Source of the DNA: Nanobdellota archaeon
Lineage (GTDB): Archaea; Nanobdellota; Nanobdellia; UBA10117; ARS21
NCBI GenBank assembly: GCA_014240455.1
Contig: JAAZWY010000002.1
Span: 38,209-74,802 of the forward strand
Direction: 5' to 3'
DNA: 36,594 nt
The stretch's first letter is position 1. Each line of letters opens with the position of its first letter. Of the stretch, positions 8,245 through 16,203 are shown in pieces. Made by a program: the position numbers and the translations under genes. A model generated the notes under the pieces. That model saw nothing but the letters and a program-made list of their open reading frames with translations, did not search any database and had not been told where the DNA came from.

Positions 8245-8318
8245 TGCTCGAGAAGAGATTTGAACTCTTGACCTCTGCATTACCAATGCAGCGCTCTACC
8301 ATACTGAGCTACCCAAGC
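8245..8318 (-). tRNA. tRNA-Thr (GGT anticodon)
   Basis: Reverse complement GCTTGGGTAGCTCAGTATGGTAGAGC...CATTGGTAATG...GAGTTCAAATCTCTTCTCGAGCA. Confidence 0.93.
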
Positions 8319-8416
8319 ATGAGTTCTGGTGTTTTGGTTTGTTTTTAAGAATTGTTATTTCATAATTTATCGACATATTTTTAAACCGTATAGTCAATCA
8401 GATATTTACAGACTGC

Positions 8417-8491
8417 GGGCCTGTAGCTCAGTCTGGTTAGAGCACGAGGCTTTTAACCTCGGTGTCGCGGGTTCAAATCCTGTCAGGCCCG
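8417..8491 (+). tRNA. tRNA-Lys (TTT anticodon)
   Basis: GGGCCTGTAGCTCAGTCTGGTTAGAGC, GAGG-CTTTTAA-CCTC, GGGTTCAAATCC. Confidence 0.95.
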
Positions 8492-8529
8492 TATAATAAT
8501 TATTTTAAGCTTGTATTTTTTATTTCTTT

Positions 8530-9300
8530 ATGCGAGATAAGTTTCTTGATGTTGTTAGATTGATGAAGTTTCATAAGAAACGTGATAAGTTTTCTTTGAA
8601 TTTTTTGAAGAACTATTTATCGGTTGAATATTATCGAAAGGTTTCTCGGAGAGTTAAGCAAGGAAAATCTTCTGTTGAAATTAAACGAATGGGTTATTCT
8701 TTTTTGATATCTGGTCGAGATTTATTACCGCGCATTTATTCTTCAGGGAAGCTTGACAAGAAGTTTAACAAATTAGTTGAGAAGGAATTCTACGCTGAGA
8801 AGTATAAGCAGTTTTCAGGAAATTCTTGGTTAGTGCTACCTGAATTTATTGGTCCTAATGTTCTTGTTGAAAAGAGAATTAAATCCTTGTTGGCGTTGGT
8901 TTTATTTGCTCCAGATTTCAAGTTGAATATTATTGATGATTCTGGAGATGTTAAACCTTTAGTAAATTTTGTAAAGAGTCTTGGCTCAGTTAGGGCCAAG
9001 ACTTCTAAGAAAACTATCAAGCGTAGCGATCTAAATATTATTGAGAAAAATGTTCGATTGGGAAAGTTTAGGGATATTGCAAATCGTGCTGGGAAAAAAG
9101 TTAAAATTGGTGAGGGCGATAAGTTATTCTTGAAAAGATATATTCGTGATGCTCGTAAAATTAAGGTTGAAATCTCTGATAAACTTTTGAAAGAGGTATC
9201 TTCTGATTTGATTCCGTTAGTTAAGGCTTCAGCACAGATGGAACTGAGAAAAGAAGTTAGTTTAGTTGATGTTGAAAGAATTAGAGAATTGAAATTATGA
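8530..9300 (+). CDS. Putative degenerate MCM/AAA+-like protein lacking a Walker A motif
   Basis: LPEFIGPNVLVEKRIKSLLALVLFAPDFKLNIIDDSGDVKPLVNFVKSLGS resembles the MCM 'P.I.GHE.VK.AL.L.LFG...ILL.GDPGTAKS.LL..V' region. LFLKRYIRDARKIKVEISDKLLKEVSSDLIPLVKASAQMELRKEVSLVDVERI resembles the MCM C-terminal lid. Confidence 0.5.
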   Translation: MRDKFLDVVRLMKFHKKRDKFSLNFLKNYLSVEYYRKVSRRVKQGKSSVEIKRMGYSFLISGRDLLPRIYSSGKLDKKFNKLVEKEFYAEKYKQFSGNSWLVLPEFIGPNVLVEKRIKSLLALVLFAPDFKLNIIDDSGDVKPLVNFVKSLGSVRAKTSKKTIKRSDLNIIEKNVRLGKFRDIANRAGKKVKIGEGDKLFLKRYIRDARKIKVEISDKLLKEVSSDLIPLVKASAQMELRKEVSLVDVERIRELKL

Positions 9301-9347
9301 TTAAGTAAAGCTTTTATTTTATTGGATTGGATTGGAGAACTAATGTT

Positions 9348-9719
9348 ATGAGTAATGAATTGATTAGTGAAGTGCGTTATGTTGATATACGTAGGCGAGC
9401 TTATTGGAAAAAGTCAGTAAGACGGTATCAGGAAGAACAAAGTCTGGAAGATGCTTTTATGGATGAAGAAGAATTTACTAGATTGGAACATATAGTTACT
9501 TCTAGAAAAAATGTTCTTTCTGCAGTTCAAGATTTGGCAAATCACGGATTCATTAGTGTTCCGAGTAAAATAAATATGCGTAGAGACTATTTTAGGGCAA
9601 AAGATACTTTGACTGCTGCAGGAATTCTTACTAACGGTCGTTCTACAAGGCTATCTGACAAAGGTCGGACTTTTTTATTGGAATATGGGCGGAGAAATTA
9701 TGATTCTGTCGAGGCATAA
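9348..9719 (+). CDS. Hypothetical protein, possible winged-helix fold
   Basis: VTSRKNVLSAVQDLANHGFISVPS...AAGILTNGRSTRLSDKGRTFLLEYGR; start reassigned to ATG 9348. Confidence 0.5.
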   Translation: MSNELISEVRYVDIRRRAYWKKSVRRYQEEQSLEDAFMDEEEFTRLEHIVTSRKNVLSAVQDLANHGFISVPSKINMRRDYFRAKDTLTAAGILTNGRSTRLSDKGRTFLLEYGRRNYDSVEA

Positions 9720-9750
9720 GTGTTTTATAGAATATTAGTATTTGTTAATT

Positions 9751-9969
9751 ATGGCTTTGAGTATTGAAGCAATTATCTTTTACTTCTTGGTTATAGATAG
9801 TGTTGCTGGAAACCTAATTGTTTGGTTTTCTCCGAAACTTTTGAAATGGTATACGAATACTTGGAAGAAATTCTCTAGAGAATTTCCTGCAACTAAAGGC
9901 TGGATGGCTTTCTATCTTATACTGGTACTCTGGATTGGATATAGCTTGAATCGTTTAGGAATTGTGTAG
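9751..9969 (+). CDS. Small membrane protein
   Basis: MALSIEAIIFYFLVIDSVAGNLIVWF...WMAFYLILVLWIGYSL. Confidence 0.55.
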   Translation: MALSIEAIIFYFLVIDSVAGNLIVWFSPKLLKWYTNTWKKFSREFPATKGWMAFYLILVLWIGYSLNRLGIV

Positions 9970-10003
9970 AAAAGATTTTATACAATATTCGTATTTGTTA
10001 TCT

Positions 10004-10201
10004 ATGGTAATATCACAAGTTAAAGCTGAAAAGGCTGCATTAGAGTTAGGTCTTGGTGATGATTTTATTAAGTGGTTAAACAATAAATTGTCCTATCGGA
10101 TCTTTATGGGTCGAATAACTGCTAAGCGTAAACGTGGCAGTCAAACAATTCAAAGACAAAGAGCTAATGAATTGGAAGAATTTGTAACAAATAAAAGATA
10201 A
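10004..10201 (+). CDS. Small basic hypothetical protein
   Basis: MVISQVKAEKAALELGLGDDFIKWLNNKLSYRIFMGRITAKRKRGS...; ends just before the next GTG ORF. Confidence 0.5.
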   Translation: MVISQVKAEKAALELGLGDDFIKWLNNKLSYRIFMGRITAKRKRGSQTIQRQRANELEEFVTNKR

Positions 10202-10202
10202 T

Positions 10203-10436
10203 GTGGCAACATATCGTGAATGTAAAGATGCATTGGTTAAACTTAGAGATAGTTTTGTAGCTTCTAAGTCTGTAGCAGAAAGACAGGCACTTCTTAATAC
10301 TGCAATTTCTGATCCTGATTTGAAAGATTGTAAGGCTCTTCAGCGATGGGTGGCTTGGGCATTTGAAAATATTGATTGGAAACTTGTAAAGAAACAAAAA
10401 AAGCGTTCTGGATTTTTTTCAATATTTAAAGAATGA
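10203..10436 (+). CDS. Small hypothetical protein (GTG start)
   Basis: ORF translation-coupled with the upstream ORF. Confidence 0.5.
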   Translation: MATYRECKDALVKLRDSFVASKSVAERQALLNTAISDPDLKDCKALQRWVAWAFENIDWKLVKKQKKRSGFFSIFKE

Positions 10437-10437
10437 A

Positions 10438-10511
10438 TGCACCCAGAGGGATTTGAACCCGCGGCCCCCTGCTTACAAGGCAGGTGCTCTACCAGACTGA
10501 GCTATGGATGC
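10438..10511 (-). tRNA. tRNA-Thr (TGT anticodon)
   Basis: GCATCCATAGCTCAGTCTGGTAGAGC...CCTTGTAAG...GGGTTCAAATCCCTCTGGGTGCA. Confidence 0.93.
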
Positions 10512-10554
10512 ATGAAGTTTGGTTTTGTTTTTGCTTTTTAAGAGTTTCGCAAAG

Positions 10555-10628
10555 TGGCGAGAGGGGGATTTGAACCCCCGACTTTCCGCTCATGAAACGG
10601 ACGCTCTGCCATACTGAGCTACCTCGCC
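10555..10628 (-). tRNA. tRNA with CAT anticodon (elongator Met or Ile2)
   Basis: GGCGAGGTAGCTCAGTATGGCAGAGC...TCCGT-TTCATGA-GCGGA...GGGGGTTCAAATCCCCC. Confidence 0.92.
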
Positions 10629-10709
10629 AATTTATCTCCCTCATTTGAGTTTATAAATATAACGCTTCAAGTAGGATAGCCTTATATAATTATTTCAGCT
10701 AAGGTTAGA

Positions 10710-11306
10710 ATGGTAAAACAGATTAAATTGAATTATGCTCTTGGAGATTTAGAACCGTATATTGACAAAGAAACAATGAATATACATTATAATAAACATC
10801 ATGCTGCTTATACTAATAAGACTACTGTGATTTTGGATGAATTGAAAATTCGTAGTAATAATCCAAAAGTTGTATTCAAACGAGCATCTAAGAATGCGAG
10901 TCTTAGAAACAATGGTGGTGGCTGGTGGAATCACAATTTCTTTTTTGAAGCCTTGAATAAACCTGCTTCAAATAAAATTTCAGCTGAATTTGAAGAGGTT
11001 ATTTCTGAAAACTTTGGATCGTATGATAAATTTGTTGAGGAATTTTCAAACGCAGCTGCAACTCAGTTTGGCTCCGGCTGGGCTTGGCTCGGAAAGAAAA
11101 AAGATGGTTCTTTAGAGATTTATTCTACTTCAAACCAGGACAATTGTTTCATGGATGTAAATAAAATCTCCTCTATTCCAATTTTATGTTTAGATGTTTG
11201 GGAACATGCATATTATTTGAAGTATCAGAATCGTCGACCAGAATATGTTAAGAACTTCTACAACGTAATTGATTGGTCTGTTGTTGAGGAACGATATAAT
11301 GCATAA
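10710..11306 (+). CDS. sodA: Fe/Mn superoxide dismutase
   Basis: NIHYNKHHAAYTNK, WNHNFFFEAL, FGSGWAWL and DVWEHAYYLKYQNRRPEYVKNFYNVIDW are all SOD family motifs. Confidence 0.93.
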   Translation: MVKQIKLNYALGDLEPYIDKETMNIHYNKHHAAYTNKTTVILDELKIRSNNPKVVFKRASKNASLRNNGGGWWNHNFFFEALNKPASNKISAEFEEVISENFGSYDKFVEEFSNAAATQFGSGWAWLGKKKDGSLEIYSTSNQDNCFMDVNKISSIPILCLDVWEHAYYLKYQNRRPEYVKNFYNVIDWSVVEERYNA

Positions 11307-11403
11307 GAAATGTTTGATTTGTGGTTGTGGAGATCATAAAGTAATTGGTTGTTCAAAGCACAAAGCTAAGAACTGTGGTTGTTTTAAGAAGTCAAAGAAA
11401 TAG
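11299..11403 (+). CDS. 34-aa Cys/His-rich putative metal-binding microprotein overlapping the SOD stop
   Basis: MHKKCLICGCGDHKVIGCSKHKAKNCGCFKKSKK*; 6 Cys and 3 His. ATG lies inside the last codons of SOD. Confidence 0.55.
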   Translation: MHKKCLICGCGDHKVIGCSKHKAKNCGCFKKSKK

Positions 11404-11433
11404 TTTTTTATACTCGGAATTGGGGTCAAAATT

Positions 11434-11841
11434 ATGGTAAGAGATTGGAAAGATAGTTATTTCTCAGTTGATGAGCGAGAGCTAGAAATTATTGACTTTA
11501 ATCCCTTAGAAGACAGATTACCTGATGGATTAATGGAGTTTGAATCAGGCCTATATGGTGCTTGGCCAATTTATGATAATAGTAATATTACTTGGGATTT
11601 TGAACCTGTATCTGGTGAAACAAATGTTATGCCTATGGAACTTGAGGATATAGATGCATTTGATTTTAGATTGTGGTTGGATAATAAACCGGAGAAATAT
11701 CGGATCGGTATCTTGTCAAGATGTGGTGATGATGTTTATTTATTCATGAGTATGCCTCTTGAAGCTAATGGAGGAGTTTATACTTCTGCAGAACATATAA
11801 ATCAATTTCTTAATATGTCTAGACAATTAAACTCTGTCTAA
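11434..11841 (+). CDS. Acidic hypothetical protein
   Basis: ORF with preceding TATA-like tttttatac. Confidence 0.55.
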   Translation: MVRDWKDSYFSVDERELEIIDFNPLEDRLPDGLMEFESGLYGAWPIYDNSNITWDFEPVSGETNVMPMELEDIDAFDFRLWLDNKPEKYRIGILSRCGDDVYLFMSMPLEANGGVYTSAEHINQFLNMSRQLNSV

Positions 11842-11875
11842 ATAAAGCTTATATATTTCTGAGCATAGTGTTACT

Positions 11876-12151
11876 ATGGTACATAACCTTAGAAAATTAG
11901 TTACTCAAATTAATGAGGATTTTGATAAATATAGAAGCTTGGCTGATCCTGGTCGGAAGTTGACATTCAAAGGTCAGCTTTCTGGAAAGATTCAAGAAGC
12001 TAGACGAATGGTTGCAGATATTCAGACTCGAGGTGGTGGAATTCCTGAGAAGTTTGGTGATTTGATTTCTACGAGCGAAATTAAAGAAATAAATGCTAAA
12101 TTGAATTCTGTTGAAAATAGTTTGAAGAAGGATAAATTAGGTAGGCAATGA
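11876..12151 (+). CDS. Hypothetical protein
   Basis: 4-nt ATGA overlap with the following ORF. Confidence 0.55.
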   Translation: MVHNLRKLVTQINEDFDKYRSLADPGRKLTFKGQLSGKIQEARRMVADIQTRGGGIPEKFGDLISTSEIKEINAKLNSVENSLKKDKLGRQ

Positions 12152-12474
12152 GTCAAATAATACAGGAAACTGAGATTGTTAAAGATAGTATGAGGGTAAA
12201 AAATCTAAATACTTTATTTAACCAACTTGGATCAAAAGAGTTTTACGGATTCAAATTTAATCGTGTTACTGACGATCGAGAATTCGAGAGTGTTGAGGTT
12301 AAGCCTATTTCTGAATTTAAAGCAAAGAATGCAGAAGATTTGATTTCTAAAATGGAAGATACGGATTTTACATATTTTGGGACGATGGATCAAATCAAAA
12401 ACAAGTATCGATTGAGAGTTTACAATATTGTTAATCGTATAGAATTAATTGAATTCTTTAAACAACTAGTTTAA
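12148..12474 (+). CDS. Hypothetical protein
   Basis: Translation-coupled with the upstream ORF. Confidence 0.55.
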   Translation: MSQIIQETEIVKDSMRVKNLNTLFNQLGSKEFYGFKFNRVTDDREFESVEVKPISEFKAKNAEDLISKMEDTDFTYFGTMDQIKNKYRLRVYNIVNRIELIEFFKQLV

Positions 12475-12549
12475 TGGACGGGCCGAGATTCGAACTCGGG
12501 GCCTCTCCGCTGCCAGCGAAGCGCTCTGACCGGACTGAGCTAACCGCCC
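12475..12549 (-). tRNA. tRNA-Ala (GGC anticodon)
   Basis: GGGCGGTTAGCTCAGTCCGGTCAGAGC, loop CTGGCAG, T-arm CCGAGTTCGAATCTCGG; G3:U70 present. Confidence 0.93.
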
Positions 12550-12622
12550 TTGAATTCCGGTTTAATTTTTAGTTTAAGAAGTTTTTGATAAAGTTTAAAT
12601 TGTTTGACTGCTTCGTAAAATT

Positions 12623-12811
12623 ATGAAAGCAAAACAATTAATGCGATTAAACGCCGCACTGTTTACACTTGTATTTGTGCTACACGGATTAAGAATATTA
12701 AATGGTTGGGAAGCGAACGTTTCAACTTGGGCAGTTCCAATGTGGTTGAGCTGGGTTGTAGTGGTTCTTGTAGGATATTTAGGTTGGAATAATTGTAATT
12801 TAAGTAAATAA
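12623..12811 (+). CDS. Small membrane protein (2 TM)
   Basis: LNAALFTLVFVLHGLRILNGW...WLSWVVVVLVGYLGW. Confidence 0.55.
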   Translation: MKAKQLMRLNAALFTLVFVLHGLRILNGWEANVSTWAVPMWLSWVVVVLVGYLGWNNCNLSK

Positions 12812-12812
12812 G

Positions 12813-12887
12813 TGGCCCGACCAAGATTCGAACTTGGGATCTTCCCCACGTCAAGGGGACGTCATAACCAGGCTAGACCATCGGACC
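12813..12887 (-). tRNA. tRNA-Val (GAC anticodon)
   Basis: GGTCCGATGGTCTAGCCTGGTTATGAC, TCCCC-TTGACGT-GGGGA, CAAGTTCGAATCTTG. Confidence 0.93.
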
Positions 12888-13196
12888 TTATTCTAGAAGT
12901 TGAATTTCTAAGTTAATATCACTTGGAATTGGTACTCTAAGAACTAAGTGTAATGCTCTTTCATCAGCTGCAAGATCAATCATTCTCTTGTGGATTCTCA
13001 TTTCGTAGTTTTCCCAAGAAGCTTTACCTTCTCCTTGTGGAGATTTTCTTACAGGTACTTTAAGAGTTTTAGTTGGAATCATAATTGGACCTGCGAATTT
13101 TGTTTTTGTTTTTGTTGCAATATCCTTGATTTGATTGATAACTTCGTTTAGTTGATTCAAATCAGTTCCGTACAGTTTTATTCTCGCTGTTGGCAT
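12888..13196 (-). CDS. rps10: 30S ribosomal protein S10 (uS10)
   Basis: ARIKLYGTDLNQLNEV...FAGPIMIPTKTLKVPVRKSPQGEGKASWENYEMRIHKRMIDL. Confidence 0.95.
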   Translation of the reverse strand: MPTARIKLYGTDLNQLNEVINQIKDIATKTKTKFAGPIMIPTKTLKVPVRKSPQGEGKASWENYEMRIHKRMIDLAADERALHLVLRVPIPSDINLEIQLLE

Positions 13197-13241
13197 TGTA
13201 CAATGATTTGAGTATGTTGTTTTAAAAGAGTTTTGGTTGAC

Positions 13242-13772
13242 TTAGATGACTTTCTCAACTTCTCTAAAAATAGCCTTTATTGAGGGTTCTGCGTTGAGTT
13301 TATGGACGATCTGAGCACCATAATGTTTTAGGAGGGGTTTAGTCTCTGTTTTATACACTTCAAAACGATGATTGATTACTTCTTTTGTATCATCTGCCCG
13401 ACCTTGTCCTCTCTTCATAAGCCGTTCCTTGAATACTGAATTTCTACCCGTAAATGCTATGACTTTAATTACTTCAATCTTATTTTTGATGAGTTTTGCT
13501 TGAGTTATATTTCTTGGAAATCCATCAAGAACTAGAATTTTTTTGTTGGATTTAATATAATTAAGAGTTATTTGGACTGCTAGTTTTGGTGGTATAAAAT
13601 TGCCTTTGTTAATTAATGCGAATACTTTCTTTCCAAGAGTTGAGTTTTTGTTTAATTTTCTTAGAATATCTCCAGTTGATACGTGTTTGTATCCGAACTT
13701 CTTGGCAATCAGTTTAGCCTGAGTTCCTTTGCCTGATCCTGGCGGTCCAACAACTAAAATAGCTTTTTGCAT
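13242..13772 (-). CDS. adk: Adenylate kinase
   Basis: ILVVGPPGSGKGTQAKLIAKKFGYKHVSTGDILR, LDGFPRN. Confidence 0.92.
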   Translation of the reverse strand: MQKAILVVGPPGSGKGTQAKLIAKKFGYKHVSTGDILRKLNKNSTLGKKVFALINKGNFIPPKLAVQITLNYIKSNKKILVLDGFPRNITQAKLIKNKIEVIKVIAFTGRNSVFKERLMKRGQGRADDTKEVINHRFEVYKTETKPLLKHYGAQIVHKLNAEPSIKAIFREVEKVI

Positions 13773-13819
13773 ATAGATAGAACACTCAAGTAGTATAAAA
13801 AAATTTAGAAAAAGTATTA

Positions 13820-13837
13820 GAGGCTCCGAAGAGCCTC
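13820..13837 (-). terminator. UUCG-capped hairpin plus U-tract downstream of the EF-1A gene
   Basis: Minus strand GAGGCTC-TTCG-GAGCCTC, then TAATACTTTTTCTAAATTTTTTT. Confidence 0.75.
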
Positions 13838-13848
13838 ATAAATTATAC

Positions 13849-15111
13849 TTATTTTTTCAAGTCGATACAGACTCCAGCTGCAACTGTTCTACCCATGTCT
13901 CGGATAGCAACTTTTGCTAATTGTGGGAAGTCTGAGTTCTTCTCAATACAAGTTGGTCTTGTTGGAACACAAACAATTTCCGCAACGTCTCCGTTTCGAA
14001 GTAAGTCTGGGTTTTCCTCAAGAGTTTCTCCTGTTTTAGGATTGATTTTCTTCAAAATCTTTGTAACTCTACAAGATACTTGCGATGTATTAATGTGGAA
14101 TACCGGAGTATATCCAATTGTTAATACACTTGGGTGGTTCAGTACAACAATCTTTGCAGTAAACTCTTTAGCTACTGTTGGTGGATTGTCTGCTGGACCT
14201 AGAACGTCTCCTCGTTTCATATCGCCTTTTCCAAGACCTCGAATAGAGATTCCGACATTGTCACCTGGACCTGCACTTTGCATTTGTTCGTGGTGCATTT
14301 CAATTGTTTTTAATTCTCCTGATTTACCAGAAGGCATTGAAACAATCTTTTGTCCTAGCTTCATGTCTCCAGTTTCAATTCTTCCGACTGGAACTGTTCC
14401 AATTCCTGTGATGGTATAAACATCTTGAATTGGCATTCTCAAAGCAAGGTTTGTTGGCTTCTCTGGTGGTTTCAATTTGTTAAGAGATTCAAGTAAAGTT
14501 GGTCCTGAGTACCAGGACATTTCGCTTGATTTATCCTTAATATTGTCTCCTTTCAGAGCAGCGATTGGGACAAATTCTATCTCATCAGCTTTCCAACCAT
14601 AAGTTGTGATAAGCTTTTTGACATCTGATACTGCTGTATCATATTTGTCCTGAGCATAGCTAACCATATCCATCTTGTTAACTGCTACAATCAATTGTCC
14701 TACTCCAAGAGTTTTTGCTAGGAACGCGTGTTCCTTTGTTTGTTCTTGGACTGAATTGGTTGCTGCAACTACTAAGACAGCTGCGTCAGCTTGTGATGTA
14801 CCAGTGATCATATTCTTAATGAAGTCCTTGTGGCCTGGTGCATCGATAATTGTAAAATAGTATTTATCGGTTTCAAACTTCTTATAAGTTAAATCAATAG
14901 TAACTCCACGTTCACGCTCTTCTTTAACTGTGTCCATTACGTAAGCGAATTCGAATCCAGCTTTTCCTTTTTCAGCTGCTTCTTGCTTATATTTGGATAT
15001 AGTTTGTTCGTCTATAGCTCCTGATTCAAACAGGAGTCTTCCAACTGTTGTGGATTTACCATGGTCAACGTGACCAATGACAACTAAGTTCATGTGTGGT
15101 TTTTCTGCCAT
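13849..15111 (-). CDS. tuf: Elongation factor 1-alpha (aEF1A)
   Basis: [32 protein letters not shown]. Confidence 0.97.
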   Translation of the reverse strand: MAEKPHMNLVVIGHVDHGKSTTVGRLLFESGAIDEQTISKYKQEAAEKGKAGFEFAYVMDTVKEERERGVTIDLTYKKFETDKYYFTIIDAPGHKDFIKNMITGTSQADAAVLVVAATNSVQEQTKEHAFLAKTLGVGQLIVAVNKMDMVSYAQDKYDTAVSDVKKLITTYGWKADEIEFVPIAALKGDNIKDKSSEMSWYSGPTLLESLNKLKPPEKPTNLALRMPIQDVYTITGIGTVPVGRIETGDMKLGQKIVSMPSGKSGELKTIEMHHEQMQSAGPGDNVGISIRGLGKGDMKRGDVLGPADNPPTVAKEFTAKIVVLNHPSVLTIGYTPVFHINTSQVSCRVTKILKKINPKTGETLEENPDLLRNGDVAEIVCVPTRPTCIEKNSDFPQLAKVAIRDMGRTVAAGVCIDLKK

Positions 15112-15186
15112 ATTTTTACCTATTAGGCTTAACGCCGTGATTTGAGTTGATTGATGATGTTTAAAAAGATTGCGGTGTGAGTTGGT

Positions 15187-16173
15187 TTAGTTGGCAATTG
15201 CGGCGAATTCTAGAATAGGATTATAGCTCCATTCAAGTCTTCTTCGCGTGGTTGTGTGTTCTGTTGTTAGTTGATCTAATCTTTGAGCCACTTTTTCTAA
15301 GGAAACGTATTTTCCTTGCATTCTATTTCTTACATCGAATCTTTCTATTAAGTCATCTATTTCATCAATCCTTGAATCAATTAAAGAATATATTTCTCCA
15401 CTTCTTCCAGTTGCTCTTGTTATTGAGGTGTTGAATAATGATTTTAGAATTGCTGCATAACCCGTTGTTTCTCTTGAGATTACTTTTACATCGAATGCTC
15501 GATTGTCTTGGCTAATCGTTGTTCTTGCTGTTTCTTGTAAATCTTCTTCGTTCAATCCTAAAAGATCTAATGCTGTTGACTGGACCAAATTATTGAAAGG
15601 TTTTATTATTTCTTTTGAAAGATGGTCATCAATTCTTTTTGCCTTGAATCTATCTAAGATTGTTCTTTTGTTTAGATTTGAGTAATTTGAAGTGTTAGTG
15701 TAGAAAGTTGTTGTTTCTGGAGATTCATCTGAGATTCCTGCTTCTTCAATTATTTCTTCCTCATTATCAAAATATATTTTTTGCTCGAGAGTTGGATTTG
15801 TTGAATCTTCAACCATTTCGTAGAAATTCTTTACTAATAATTCTGCATTTATTATTTTCTTTCCAGCTTGTTGTTCGTGCTGAATATAATTTGAAAGCTC
15901 ACTAAATACTGTTTTGTATGAAACACTTGAAGTTGGCTTTGATTCAACTCTGCCTGAAATATCGCCAAATTCAAAATGTGTTCTTGTGTGTTCTTCTGGT
16001 CGGTTTTCTTTAGAATATCCGGTCAATTCTTTTAGTGAATTTGTAACTGTTGTGTGGATTGATTTAGCAAATCCTCTTTGTTGTTCTGCTCGTTTTAATG
16101 TTGCCAGTCCGCGTTCTGATATTTCAACAAGAGTTTCTGGAACTTTTAGAGCAATTTGTGTAACTAAATCCAT
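15187..16173 (-). CDS. Orphan hypothetical protein (328 aa) between fusA and tuf
   Basis: Long ORF with no recognised motif; predicted helical and Ser/Thr/Glu-rich. Confidence 0.6.
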   Translation of the reverse strand: MDLVTQIALKVPETLVEISERGLATLKRAEQQRGFAKSIHTTVTNSLKELTGYSKENRPEEHTRTHFEFGDISGRVESKPTSSVSYKTVFSELSNYIQHEQQAGKKIINAELLVKNFYEMVEDSTNPTLEQKIYFDNEEEIIEEAGISDESPETTTFYTNTSNYSNLNKRTILDRFKAKRIDDHLSKEIIKPFNNLVQSTALDLLGLNEEDLQETARTTISQDNRAFDVKVISRETTGYAAILKSLFNTSITRATGRSGEIYSLIDSRIDEIDDLIERFDVRNRMQGKYVSLEKVAQRLDQLTTEHTTTRRRLEWSYNPILEFAAIAN

Positions 16174-16203
16174 GTGTTATTGTGGTAAATAAAACTTAAA
16201 AGC

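Noticed and set aside
12595-12854. Minus-strand ORFs running through tRNA-Val
   Set aside because: They read through a clear tRNA gene and are antisense to a TM ORF.
13895-14419. 174-aa plus-strand ORF antisense to tuf
   Set aside because: Mirror ORF of a strongly conserved gene caused by codon bias.
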